From assembly GCA_942159475.1 (NCBI GenBank), contig OW804097.1, positions 59,912,986 to 59,976,985 of the forward strand: a DNA stretch of 64,000 nucleotides. Direction: 5' to 3'. Each line of letters starts with the position of its first letter. Positions within the stretch are counted from its first letter, which is position 1. This document shows positions 1 to 10,267 of this stretch, one piece after another. The stretch is from Sthenelais limicola. Its lineage: Eukaryota > Annelida > Polychaeta > Phyllodocida > Sigalionidae. The position numbers were made by a program, and so were the translations under genes. The notes beneath the pieces are model-generated. The model had not been told where the DNA came from. It made no database searches and was given only the letters and a program-made list of their open reading frames with translations.

Positions 1-44
1 GAATGTTCATCCTCGGAACTTTCTTCCCCTGCGTTAATTGGAAG
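1..44 (+). CDS. SLC5-like symporter, partial exon at window edge
   Basis: Read from base 3, this exon gives MFILGTFFPCVNWK. It stops at AAG followed by the donor GTGAGC at 45. It joins in phase 0 to the GAVVGAW exon, rebuilding a conserved SLC5 loop. The exon continues to the left of the window. Confidence 0.75.
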
Positions 45-3000
45 GTGAGCAAATAGTTAAAGCGTTCTGTTGTGGAGCTGTTAGCTGATGCAAGGAGAGA
101 CAAGAGGATATCATTTACGAGTTGTAAGGTTTGGTTTAGAAGAGAAGGGGTCAGATCATCTGTCCGTTTGTCCAGTCATTCATCTTTACTGCATTCTGTG
201 TAAAACTATGACTATTTGCATAGGAATTCCTTACTTAAATGTTCCTTAATAAGTTATTTGTTCTTGTTTAGGTTGGAAAGTCTAAGCTAAGAAGTTGATA
301 AGGAACCTTTTGGGAAGGAATCCGCTATACAGGCAGACTGACTTTCATTCCTACAGTAGTAGTTTCCTATATATATAATAAGCAAGGAAAAATAGCTTAC
401 CAAGGAACATTAGGAAGGATGTCTTAGGCAACAGGTCACTGGGATTACACACCAAGCCAGTACCCTGTAAGGAATTGATTCTATGGGGGGCATTATCAAA
501 TTATTAAATTAATTCCTGTCTGAAGGACAAGAGTCGTGCCATAGGCCTCCTCAGTCGGGAGGGATGTATATATTACCTGGCCAACAACCCGCCAATTTGT
601 AATGCTTTCAAATGGGGAGAACTAACTTCAAACTACTGTTATATCCAATTTGATTTTTTTTATTTTCCTTTGTGTTAGGGCTGATCTGTTATACTTCTTG
701 ATGCAAATAAAGTAATCAATTTAATCAATTTTGAAGGGAGCTGTTGTAGGAGCATGGACTGGACTAGCGTTTAGTATGACCTTGGCGATAGGTTCCTATA
801 TAACCAAACCCTACAGAGCCACCCTACCAACAGTGATGACCAACTGCAGTGCTCTCGGCCCTGCCTGGAACGTCACCAAACCAATCATCACAGATCCGTA
901 TGTAAAATATGACCTGTAACAGAGACATGAGTCATAAATCTTCCACCAAGTGTTTGTTTCCACAAGATCTATTTGTAGGAATATGTTCACTTTTTGTGTG
1001 CCTAGCACACATATTCGTAAGAATACATGTAGCAGAGTTCAAGAGAATATATTTAAATATACATGACTGGGGAGTGTCTTCTTAGAGGTATTTCTAACTT
1101 TTTAAGACAAAATAGTATACTTTCCAGAATTGTCTACAAGTTTAACATCATCAAAGGAATGTGTTTGATTCCTTCTTCTCAGCTATTAAAGATCAATGTT
1201 TAAACTTTTTTCTGTGTCACAGGACAAAATGTATTTTGTCAAGAATGTATAAGTGTGGCCTCAATATACAAATTCACCCGGAAAATATGTTATAAAATAG
1301 AAACGTATAGTGTGTATAAGACTACATATAGTTAAATACCCTGTATTAATGAAAGAAGAAATCGCATTCAACTATGCCTTGACGCCCGGCCCCATACCGC
1401 TATCCGTAAGGATAGCTTTTGCTATGCTTATCGAATGACGTCACCGGGGCGCTTTCCGAATCTTTTCTCATGGTTTTTTTTTCGTGAACTTTCTAACCGA
1501 TCCCAGAAGCTAGAGTGAGTCAAGGGTAGCAAGGTCAAAACGGGAACATGTGTCATTTACTGATAAAATACAAAGTTATCGCTTACCGAATATTCGAAGC
1601 GAGTGCAGTTAACCATAACAAAATAAGAAAACAAATAGATGGGAAGCTATAAGGTTCATGGAAGAGCCGCTTAGTTATATGGATGTGGATGTGGATGTGG
1701 ATGTGGATGTGGATGTGGATGTGGAGGGGAGTTCGTATATATCAAAACAATATTAGGCGTTCAGATCTTGAGAAATATAACCAAACTATCAAAATAATAA
1801 TCCATTGAGCGGTATACTTTTCTGGATAGCAAGGTAAATCTAAGTGTACACAAATATTAATTACATAAATACCACATGTACGTATAGAATAAAGACACAT
1901 ACAAAATACACCTTAGTATTTATAAATTAGTTGAACAGATATTCAAGAAAAGTGTTTTAAATGGAATTAACATTCAAATATCCTGTGCCGATGTTTCAAT
2001 ACGTTTTTTTTTCAGCGAGGGAGTTTTCCCGTTGTTCAGGGTATCGTTCATGTGGTTCGCATCCCTAGGAACTATTGTATGTATCATCGTCGGGTTCATT
2101 GTCTCCATGATCACAGGTATAAGGATTATTTAATTATATACTATAATTATCTTTGTTTTCCATTCAGTGGACGGTGGGTTAAGGTATACTATATTAGGCT
2201 CCCTTTTGGTATTTTTTTATAAGTTGAAATATAATTGAAATATATAAGAAGGAAGCAAAAGATTAAATCAAATGTAAGGTAAAAGTGCGACAGAATAATT
2301 TGCAATAAGTCGCAAAATTCATATTCATTTTTTCAATTGTTTTTTCACAGCATGCCTTGGGCAGAATGTTTCCTTTTTTGAGGTGTTTAGTGCTGTTCAT
2401 GAACAGATATATCAAATTTCAAGTCTATGCACTGAATACATCAATATTCATATTACCTATGCATTTCAGAGTTCAGTCTAAGGAGTATATTTAACTATAG
2501 TGATTACCGCCCAGAAAATATCGCTAACTTTTTGTTCATGCATATCAAAATTAGATTAGATTTCTAATGTTTACCACCATTGCAATCCGCAATCTTATCA
2601 AATACGATGATATCTCAAAACCTATTTTTGAACGACTTATGATTCATAATTATAAAATCTTTCCCCTATGTAGGATACTCGAAACCGTCCGAGCAGGATC
2701 CACAGATGGTCATCCCTGTGTTTAACCGCCTGCTCTGCTGCCTGCCCCGCACAAGAAACCTGTGTTGGTGCGGAGTCAGACACGACGAGATCAAACTGAC
2801 GGCAGATGGACATTACCCTCAAGAGGCTGAGGTTAGTCGCTAATTAAGGATTATTTGCTACTATTTTGTTGTCTTCTTTTGTAAACGGTTTTATTGTCCG
2901 AAGTAGTGTTATACTTTACTGTTACATAAAGGTATCTATCTAAATTTTCATTTCATTTACATGTTACCTGCATGCTGGCCCATGCCAGAGTGCACCATGC

Positions 3001-3799
3001 AGCTTTTTTCTGTGTATTTGTATTTGGTTCTAAAACCCTCGTCGACCTTTTGCGAAAACAGCTGGTTTCTTACATATGAAGTATCTTCTAACTCGTTGAT
3101 AATAGACCTCCACACTTTGGTGTTAGATTTATCTTTTCTCAGTGCAGCTTAATTTTATTCAATAACTCTATGCCTCACATTGACGTCATTAATGAAAGCT
3201 TTACAAACAATAACCATTTTCGTAATGAATACGTCGGCGATGTATATATAGCTCTCTGCCACTAAGAATAACCAGTTTATAAAGTCCTCACGCTTGTTTT
3301 TTCCTTGGTAACCCAGTAAAACATACACCAATACGAAAAGTCTGGTAACAAATGATTGTTTTAGATTTGACCTATAGATTCCTCTTCTTATATATACACA
3401 ATCATCGTATCTACTGTTTTATTAGAACGCCTATAACATACAACAAGAAAGATTCACAAAACAATTTCTTTGAGTTAAAACATTCTAACTTCCAACATAA
3501 GACAAATCAAACATAAAATATAGATATACCTTTTAGATTCTCTAAATGATTGCATCGTTGGAATCTTCTTAATCTCTTCTTTTCCAATAGGACAGTATCT
3601 CAAAATCTATTTTTCCCGACTCAAGACCCATTTGTCTTTCACACATCACATTTTATTTTGTATTGATTAATAATAGGACAAAGACGATCAGGAATTGCAT
3701 CAACAAGCTGCAGAAGAGACAAAGTCAATTACGAAGGATATTGTTGCTGGACGCGACAATCCAGCCTTTATAACGGATACAACAAGCACCAAGTTTTGA
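1..3799 (+). CDS. SLC5-family sodium/solute symporter, C-terminal part (5 exons; sodium-coupled monocarboxylate transporter-like)
   Basis: This is the 3' part of a plasma-membrane Na+-coupled solute symporter. The exons join as 1-44, 737-897, 2016-2116, 2674-2831 and 3677-3799; every junction is GT-AG and every phase agrees. About 195 residues are visible. The first exon and the start of the second read GMFILGTFFP then NWK|GAVVGAWTGLAFS. That is the usual 'LGxFFPxxxxKGA' loop between late helices of SLC5A5/A6/A8/A12 and insect SMCT-like proteins. A helix follows the FMWFASLG sequence in exon 3. The tail is cytosolic, with a cysteine-rich LLCCLPRTRNLCWC patch and an acidic end carrying NPAF shortly before the stop. 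The substrate (monocarboxylate, iodide or vitamin) cannot be decided, because the transport core lies upstream of the window. The product class is well supported; the exact orthology is inference. Confidence 0.85.
737..897 (+). CDS. SLC5-like symporter exon
   Basis: The acceptor is TTGAAG| at 731-736 and the donor CC|GTATGT is at 898. The exon encodes GAVVGAWTGLAFSMTLAIGS, a membrane helix, followed by an external loop with YITKPYRATLP and potential N-glycosylation sites (NCS, NVT). It ends two bases into a codon. Confidence 0.85.
1680..1726 (+). repeat. (GATGTG)n microsatellite
   Basis: Seven perfect GATGTG units in tandem inside the second intron of the SLC5-like gene. Confidence 0.95.
2016..2116 (+). 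CDS. SLC5-like symporter exon with last transmembrane helix
   Basis: A polypyrimidine tract and TTCAG| precede it; the donor G|GTATAAGG starts at 2117. It encodes PEGVFPLFRVSFMWFASLG and then a strongly hydrophobic helix, TIVCIIVGFIVSMITG. That matches the final helix before the cytosolic tail of SLC5 proteins. Confidence 0.85.
2565..3640 (-). repeat. Two intronic copies of dispersed short repeat (family III)
   Basis: About 2565-2640 and 3545-3640 carry reverse-orientation copies of a roughly 110-bp family. Read on the minus strand, the family has GAATGAGTCxxAAGTCGCAA, then ATTTTGAGATAT, then GATGAGATCAAG and an ATGGTAAACATTAG end. Other copies are near 34525, 46410, 49305, 49700, 58985 and 62740. 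No coding capacity and no tRNA head were seen. Confidence 0.6.
2674..2831 (+). CDS. SLC5-like symporter exon, cytosolic tail
   Basis: The acceptor is TATGTAG| and the donor GAG|GTTAGT. The exon encodes a hydrophilic tail with a cysteine cluster (LLCCLP...LCWCGVRHDE). It ends in phase 0. A copy of a short interspersed repeat lies just before the acceptor, at about 2565-2640. Confidence 0.8.
3677..3799 (+). CDS. SLC5-like symporter terminal exon
   Basis: The acceptor is AATAATAG|. The 40 codons are rich in D, E, Q and T and contain DNPAF, a tail motif common in invertebrate SLC5 proteins. They end TSTKF and TGA at 3797-3799. Confidence 0.8.
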   Translation, partial: DKDDQELHQQAAEETKSITKDIVAGRDNPAFITDTTSTKF

Positions 3800-3870
3800 T
3801 TAAGATGGAATATAGCTTTTGTTAATCAATATAAAAATATAAACCTTTGTATATACTATTTAGCAGTGAT

Positions 3871-3876
3871 AATAAA
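3871..3876 (+). terminator. Polyadenylation signal of the SLC5-like gene
   Basis: AATAAA lies 72 bases after the stop codon in AT-rich sequence. It is the first canonical hexamer downstream, so a short 3' UTR is likely. Confidence 0.55.
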
Positions 3877-4754
3877 AACGATTTAAACTCTAAAAGAATT
3901 TCCTTAAAATCATGTTCAACAGTATACTATCATTCACTTGAGAGATAAATTCCTATGAAATATATTGTTATAGTATTGTTTAGTACAATATAGGTTTATA
4001 TGCATATCTTTGCTATGAATATAGCTATTAAAGTGTTATTACGACAAATAAAATCTTACCAGATGGACCCATATTGTGTCTTATAGGACTGAATGTCTTA
4101 GTATTCTGCTGCTTTTATATGTACACGTTTATGATGTGTATTGTTTAAAGAAAGAATACAGGTATAAATGGCTTTGGACTCCCTTGTATATATGCTGAAC
4201 GGTTACGACACCTGGTGTGTGTAATGATAGTGAGCTTGTGCTGACAGCCGGTTGGAAGCAGAGAGGATCGGGAAGGCTTTGAAGGAGCATCTTATCTATG
4301 GCAAAATGAAACAGCCTGAACTTGATTTTCTTTATATTATAGACCAACAACTAAACGTGAGTCTTTGTATAGACCCATGTTATAATATTCACAGGACAAA
4401 GGGCTGCAGAGCATTCCCAAATAGAACGGCATGCAGGGTAACTAACGAGTTGGTTGCGGGTTGTTTGAAGGAGCGAGAATATCTCACAAGTTGAGCAGCA
4501 ACGTATATATATATATACCTTTATTAATCTAAAACATTTTTATGTCACTCATAAATGAAAAAAAAATCTATTTTTGTGCACGGGTGTCTGTGTTAATTGG
4601 GCTTAACCCTGTCTTAAAAATGTGTTTTACAATTATTTCCTGATATTGATTTCAGTGAGATTACAATAAAATCCAAAATATTTTTTAGATTGGCTCTATG
4701 TTTTAATAATGAGACATTTTACTGCCTGGGTTTCAGATGAGAATAAATGTGCCA

Positions 4755-4946
4755 GGTCGTCATAAAATGTACAATCGCCAACTCTACATATTTAGAAAAA
4801 TCTGCTAAATTATATAGTATATTATACAGTATATATTGCGTTTACCTGTTAGGTTATATTGAAGTGTATTTTGAACCTTATATAGGTCTTAAATCTGGTT
4901 TTATTTGAGAGGACTTCTGAAGGTGAATTGTACATTCCTGACGATA
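4755..4946 (+). repeat. MITE-like inverted-repeat element, family I
   Basis: The left end has the form TCATAAAATGTACAATCGCC and the right end GAAGGTGAATTGTACATTCC, an inverted pair. The AT-rich body of about 190-240 bp includes the ATTTGAGAGGA segment. Other copies are at 15724-15950, 44477-44715 and 59309-59532, with partial copies near 13010, 47401 and 51715. The termini are conserved and no coding is present, so this is a non-autonomous DNA element. The superfamily is not assignable. Confidence 0.65.
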
Positions 4947-5766
4947 CTCAAATGGCCTGAAGCAATTCCCGAGCAAAATGAGCCTAATTTTATGCAGTAG
5001 GCGTTACGAATGTTGAAGACCAGGTGGCGTGTAGGTGCCGTTGGTTTCGTTTGTTGTCCACTAGGTTGCAGCCCGCTAGTTTGTTAATCAGTTCACTAGA
5101 AAGTAACATATGTCTCATATATTTGGGGTTCTTCTGTATCCAAAGACTAGTTCATCTCTATAGCGTTTTGAATATTACTCCTGTAGGGTTTTGTGTCATG
5201 ATCAGTTGCTGATATTTTCAGACACTTTTGTGGAGGTGGCGTTTAATATATTGATAGAGAAACACAACACAGGAATAACTGAAACAAACACGGGGGACCA
5301 TTCTCTTGGCAAATAGTGGCATCCTTTATTTAGATATTTGATGATAATAATATTTTAAAAACCCCAATTAACTGGGCAGTGGAAAGGTTGAGTCTAACAG
5401 GCGTCAGGGTAATGTGGGTAACGATGGATTCGGGTAGTACCCATAACCCCAGGTAGGCGGCGACACTCGCTGCATTTCCTGAAGCCTCAGGGGGCATGGC
5501 AATAAGTAATCAATGGTGGATATAATTAGGACAAGTATATGGTCCACACATAAAGTTACAAAGTTTCATTTCCGCCAATTTCCGCTACCAAGATTACAAG
5601 GTATGGAAAATAATCAGTTGCCTATACTGCTCCGGGAGCACTGTAGAGCCCTCCTGTCATAACCTACACGGGGGCACATTTTGGAGCGTCATAGAACCTA
5701 TGATGACTCACCCATGCCTCCACCCGGCCCTACACAGGGCTGTATGTATACCACCAACCACAACTC

Positions 5767-6117
5767 ATCTCTCTCCCTCTCTCCCTCTCTCCCCCTCTCT
5801 GTCCTCCCCCTCTGTCTTCCTCTTTGTCTCCCCCCCCCATATCCATATCCCTCCCTCTCTATCCCTCCCCTCTTGTTCTGTCTACCCCTTTCTCTCCCTC
5901 TCACCATTTCCCCTTCTCCCCAACCTCTCTCTTTCTTTCATTCTCTCCCTCCTCCAATATATCCTCTCTAGCATCGCCCTCTCCTCTCACGTTCTCTACC
6001 CTATCTCTCTCTTTCCTTCTCTGCAGCCTCTTCCACACACCCTTCCTCCTTCCACCCATCCCTCCTCCTTCCCCCTCCTCCCCGTCCTCCTCCCCCCTGT
6101 TACATTCTTTGATGTAA
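5767..6117. repeat. CT-rich polypyrimidine low-complexity tract
   Basis: About 350 bases of almost pure C and T on the plus strand (CTCTCCCTC-like). The open frames across it on both strands are composition artefacts. Confidence 0.9.
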
Positions 6118-6228
6118 ACAAAAACCATGTTTAATTGAGCCCGCCAATGTGGTCAAATGTCACCACTTATTGTAGGAAGAACTTGAGATGTTTACATTCC
6201 ATCAAATTAAATAAGAGCATGGGTCCAT

Positions 6229-6474
6229 GGGTCCCCTCCTTTCCTTTCCTTTCCCCCTCCCCCTCCGCCACCTGCCCCCTCCCCCCCCCCCCCCCCATCA
6301 CCCCCTCCCCCTCTTCACCCCTCCCCCTCATCACCCCCTACCCCTCTTCACCCCTCCCCCTCCCCCTCCCCCTCCCCCTCCCCCTCCCCCCTCCCCCCTC
6401 CCCCCTCCCCCCTCCCCCCTCCCCCCTCCCCCCTCCCGCCTCCCCCCTCCCCCTCCCCCTCCCCCTCCCCCTCC
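6229..6474. repeat. C-rich tract, (CCCCCT)n and (CCCCT)n
   Basis: Homopolymeric C runs, then many CCCCCT and CCCCT units. Long proline-rich or glycine/arginine-rich frames across it are not genes. Confidence 0.95.
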
Positions 6475-6668
6475 ACACTGCTATATGACTGAGAGCATCC
6501 CTATACTGGACTCCTATGTTGGGTAACACACTGCTTCAAATCATGCCCCCGATGGGTCACAGCTGGTGCGTTCCACACGGCTTCAGTCGGGGTAAACCCA
6601 CCTCAAAATAATTCACACTTTCCATGACTGAGAGTTTGGGTACATGAAACATTCACGAGCATTTTACA

Positions 6669-6701
6669 TATGGGTCAGTTTTTTCAAGTGTGCTGTTTTG
6701 C
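6669..6701 (+). repeat. Left inverted repeat of the 186-bp array
   Basis: TATGGGTCAGTTTTTTCA, two differing bases, then TGTGCTGTTTTGC. The reverse complement is at 10235-10267. It starts about one lattice period before the first box. Confidence 0.9.
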
Positions 6702-9700
6702 CACATGGGGATGTGAGAGAGGGGCACATTTCGAAAGTGTCTCAAGCTGTTCCTGGACCCTTTGACTGTAATATACGGGTTGTATGCATTCAGGAAAACT
6801 TTATTCCAACAAAATCGGATTGGGGATTCTGTCTTTTTGGCCCTTTTGAATATTTGTGCTCACTTACTGTGACGTAAGTATATCCTTTAGTGTTGGAATT
6901 TATTGAAAACTCAAGAATATCCATTAAGGCTGTGACAGATGAGAACCATATTTTTTTCAAGGAGTCTTTCTATCAGTTATGATAAGTATGTGTAATTTCA
7001 TTATCTTATGATCAATATGTACAATGTGGCAATCAATTGATTTCAATCATTTTTTCTTGGTTTGGGGGTTGTTTTCTGAGTTTAAAAATAATTCTCTTTT
7101 CAATTCATCCTCCTCTTTCAGTAAACGGCTGACTATTTAGTTTTTTTCCATATTGTTTTTTGTTATTATGTTGTATATAATCAATATTTACAATGTAGGC
7201 CACAAACATGTCAAATTTGTGAGAGGGCTGTTTGAAATAGCTTCAAATAGGATATACTTACGTCACCATAATGACAAAAACTATAACACATTAGTTGGAT
7301 CGAATTCATGAGATTGAAATGACTACTGATATTTTTGTAAAATAAGATATACATTCCCAATGACAAAAGGTAACATATCAACATAAAAGGTCAGTTGAAA
7401 AATCCTCTTCAGTCACAATGAGGCCCTATTCAACCTGGAAATTCATCAATATGTGTGCAAAATTCAAACTTTTAAATAAAAATTACACGAATAATTGATT
7501 TATTTTGAAATAAAAACAATATGAACCAGTCTCTATACACCATGCAATACCTTATGTCCACTTGAAAACATTATTTCAACTATTTATGCATGTCAAAATG
7601 GTCAGATCTTATGACCAGTAAGGACTATACTTACGTTACAAACTATAGACAATTATTTCAGATGGGGTGAAAACAATAATCCTTAGATTGCAATAGCCTA
7701 ATTTGACTTTGTATGCCCTACATACACCATTCAATATCCCATATAGAGTTGAAACGATCATTTCAACTATTTACAGTTGACAAAAGGGTCAGATACAATA
7801 GCCTATACTTAAGGCTATACTTACGTCACATGAAAGAAAATGAATACTTCACATCAGGGGAATTAATTATTTTTCTTGAAATAACAATAATACGGGGTGC
7901 ACCCTATACCCCATTGTAGTACCATATCCACTTGAAATCATTTTACCAACTATTTACACATGGTAAAAGGGTCAGATCCTATGGTAAGCAAGGGCTATAC
8001 TTACGTCACACTATTACATTCAAAATGCATTCATGAAAACAACAATTATTAGACATATATAAGCTTAATTTCATCTTTTACTTTTTCAAATCAATTAAAA
8101 ACTGGTTGAAGAATAAATTCCCCCCAGAAAGCCAGTTGACAAATAATCATTTGCATGATGGGGTCCTTGGTGCATAAAATCCAATCAAACAAAATCTTAA
8201 ATTTGGACTGAATTTACTTGAATATTTATTTTATTTCATTTTATTTCGAAAAAAAAGCAGTATGGGCTACAGCCTATACACCATTAGATATCTTACATTC
8301 ACTTGAAATCGTCATCACTAGTTATTATATATAACAAAAGTGCCATATCCCATGGCTACCAAGGGCTATACTTACGTCACACATTAAAGACAAAATACTT
8401 CACAAAAGGTGAATACAATAATTTCTAGATCAGCACTGCCTATTCCAGCTTTATATACTTTCAAGTGAATTAACAACTGTTTAAGGATTGTATTATGTTC
8501 TGAAACTTAGTTGGAAACCCATCTTGATCCCAAGGTGCCCCTTTTAAAAAACCTGGAAAAACATAAAAATGTGAAGGACAAAATCAGATAATCTCAAAAT
8601 CAATTTTGACTGAATTTCCGGTGAAACATCACATATATATAGATTCTTATTGTGATAACTTACTTTAATGATTCAGAGTTGAGCATTTATTTTATTTAAT
8701 TAATGTGATATGAATTGTACTAAGGGTCAAAACTCATGGCAATCAAGTGATATATACTTACGTCACAGAATAGTCAAAACACCTTCCATGAAGTGAAAAC
8801 AATATCATTATATTTTAATAGCCTTATATCACTTCTTGTAATATGAAACAGGTTAACAATGGTCCGAAGCATAGATTCTGCCCGAAAAATCAGTTGGAAA
8901 TAATCATTTGTCAAAATGAGGCTCTTTTTAACGTGGAAACGGAGCAAAATATACAAAAAACAAAATAGTTTTACCACAAATTGCTTATGGAATTATATGA
9001 TGTCATGATAAAATCAATATGGGCGACATCCAATGCACCATTCAATATTTTATATCATCTAATATCAATAATATCAATTGTTTCTACACAGCTAAATAGT
9101 CAATTCTCATGGCCAGCAAGGGATATACTTACGTCACACACTAAAGACAAAATACTTCACATGAGGTGAAAAAGCCTTATTTTACTTTTTTAAAGTTCAA
9201 GTGAATTAACCCAATGCCCCATTTGAAATCATTTATTTACTATTGTTTATATTTTTAAGTATTTATGTGTCACTGAAGGGTCAGATCTCATGGGCAGCAG
9301 GGGATATACTTACGTCACACATTAAACATTATTATATCTAGATATAGTGCTATTAAAGGACATGCAGGATATATGTATACTGTGTCTTAATGACACATAG
9401 ATGGGAAATGTTTGCATCCAAGTAAAGAAAATGGACAGAAATTCATCTGTTAGACTTTTTGAGACTGTAATGTCTACTAATTTAGGAGGATATACTTACG
9501 TCACAACTGGCCATTTTGAACAATTTTCGTCCTTAGAGTGCACTCATTAAGTATATTTGAAAAAAGTATATGCCCTCTCATTATGAGAGGTTGAAAAGAG
9601 ACCAAGAAATAGGTAATTTAATTCTTAATATTTTACTGCCTAGTCTGTGTAGTTGATTTGATGATGGTGACGTAAGTATAGCCTAAAAGTTGGAAAATGG

Positions 9701-10234
9701 TGTTATGAAAGGTAAACTTTTCCTGAACAAAGAATTTTGAAGTTATGCATCCAATTTTTGTTTATGCTAAAAAGAATATATAAGACTCAATATTAATAGA
9801 GTTTTCTGGTATGTGCCTCAAAAATAATTACTTAAGAACGCCCTTTATAGAAGGGATATACTTACGTCACAACATTTGATTTGGAAAATTGGAAAATTGT
9901 GGAAGGCCATGGGGAGTGGTGTTTGGATCTAAACAAGCTAAAACATATAATTTATAGATACTTCAAACCTATGCAAGAAAGGTAAAACCAAAATATTATA
10001 CATTTTTAGACCTATGCCAATGTGAACATTGTTATGGCTCATTTCGTTTATATTTTTTCTACAAAAAGTAAGGTAAAATAACAGTTTTTTGCATTTTTAG
10101 ATGCTAAATATTGATTTGAGATATAGAAAAGTATATGTGGAATGAAAGATCTCGCCATGGGGAAAGGCGTGACACACAAATAATGAGTATTCAACTCATA
10201 TTTTCTTAAATAATCCTGGGACACATGCAAAAAT

Positions 10235-10267
10235 GCAAAACAGCACAGATGAAAAAACTGACCCATA
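10235..10267 (-). repeat. Right inverted repeat of the 186-bp array
   Basis: Reverse complement of 6669-6701 with only two mismatches. It lies about two lattice periods beyond the last box at 9854-9870. Confidence 0.9.

Larger units (their letters stand above)
3877..6640. other. Intergenic stretch; no gene seen
   Basis: Open frames here are short and show no protein-family signal. The stretch holds part of a family II MITE-like repeat (about 4060-4130), a family I MITE-like copy (4755-4946) and long C/T tracts. Confidence 0.6.
6669..10267. repeat. Diverged ~186-bp tandem array with conserved 17-bp CRE-like box, bracketed by inverted repeats
   Basis: A 17-bp box of the form GGATATACTTACGTCAC occurs at 7250, 7623, 7813, 7993, 8364, 8750, 9121, 9302, 9488 and 9854 on the plus strand. 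It occurs in reverse at 6869 and 9667. Gaps are 178-190 or 371-386 bases, so all twelve sit on one lattice of about 186.6 bases (17 positions over 2985 bases). Upstream of the box a weaker segment (AAAGGGTCAGATC...ATGG..AGCAAGG) is also shared. Units without the box carry another shared segment (CAGTTGGAAATAATCATTTG-like, near 7390, 8140 and 8890), suggesting two unit types. A 33-bp inverted repeat (31/33 identical) at 6669-6701 and 10235-10267 encloses the block. No coding is seen. Confidence 0.9.

Noticed and set aside
4252..4494. 80-codon frame with several cysteines
   Set aside because: No signal peptide, no family match, no adjoining exon; it starts in a repeat-rich intergenic stretch.
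5681..6526. Proline/serine-rich frames up to 144 codons
   Set aside because: They run across CT and C-rich simple sequence in all frames.
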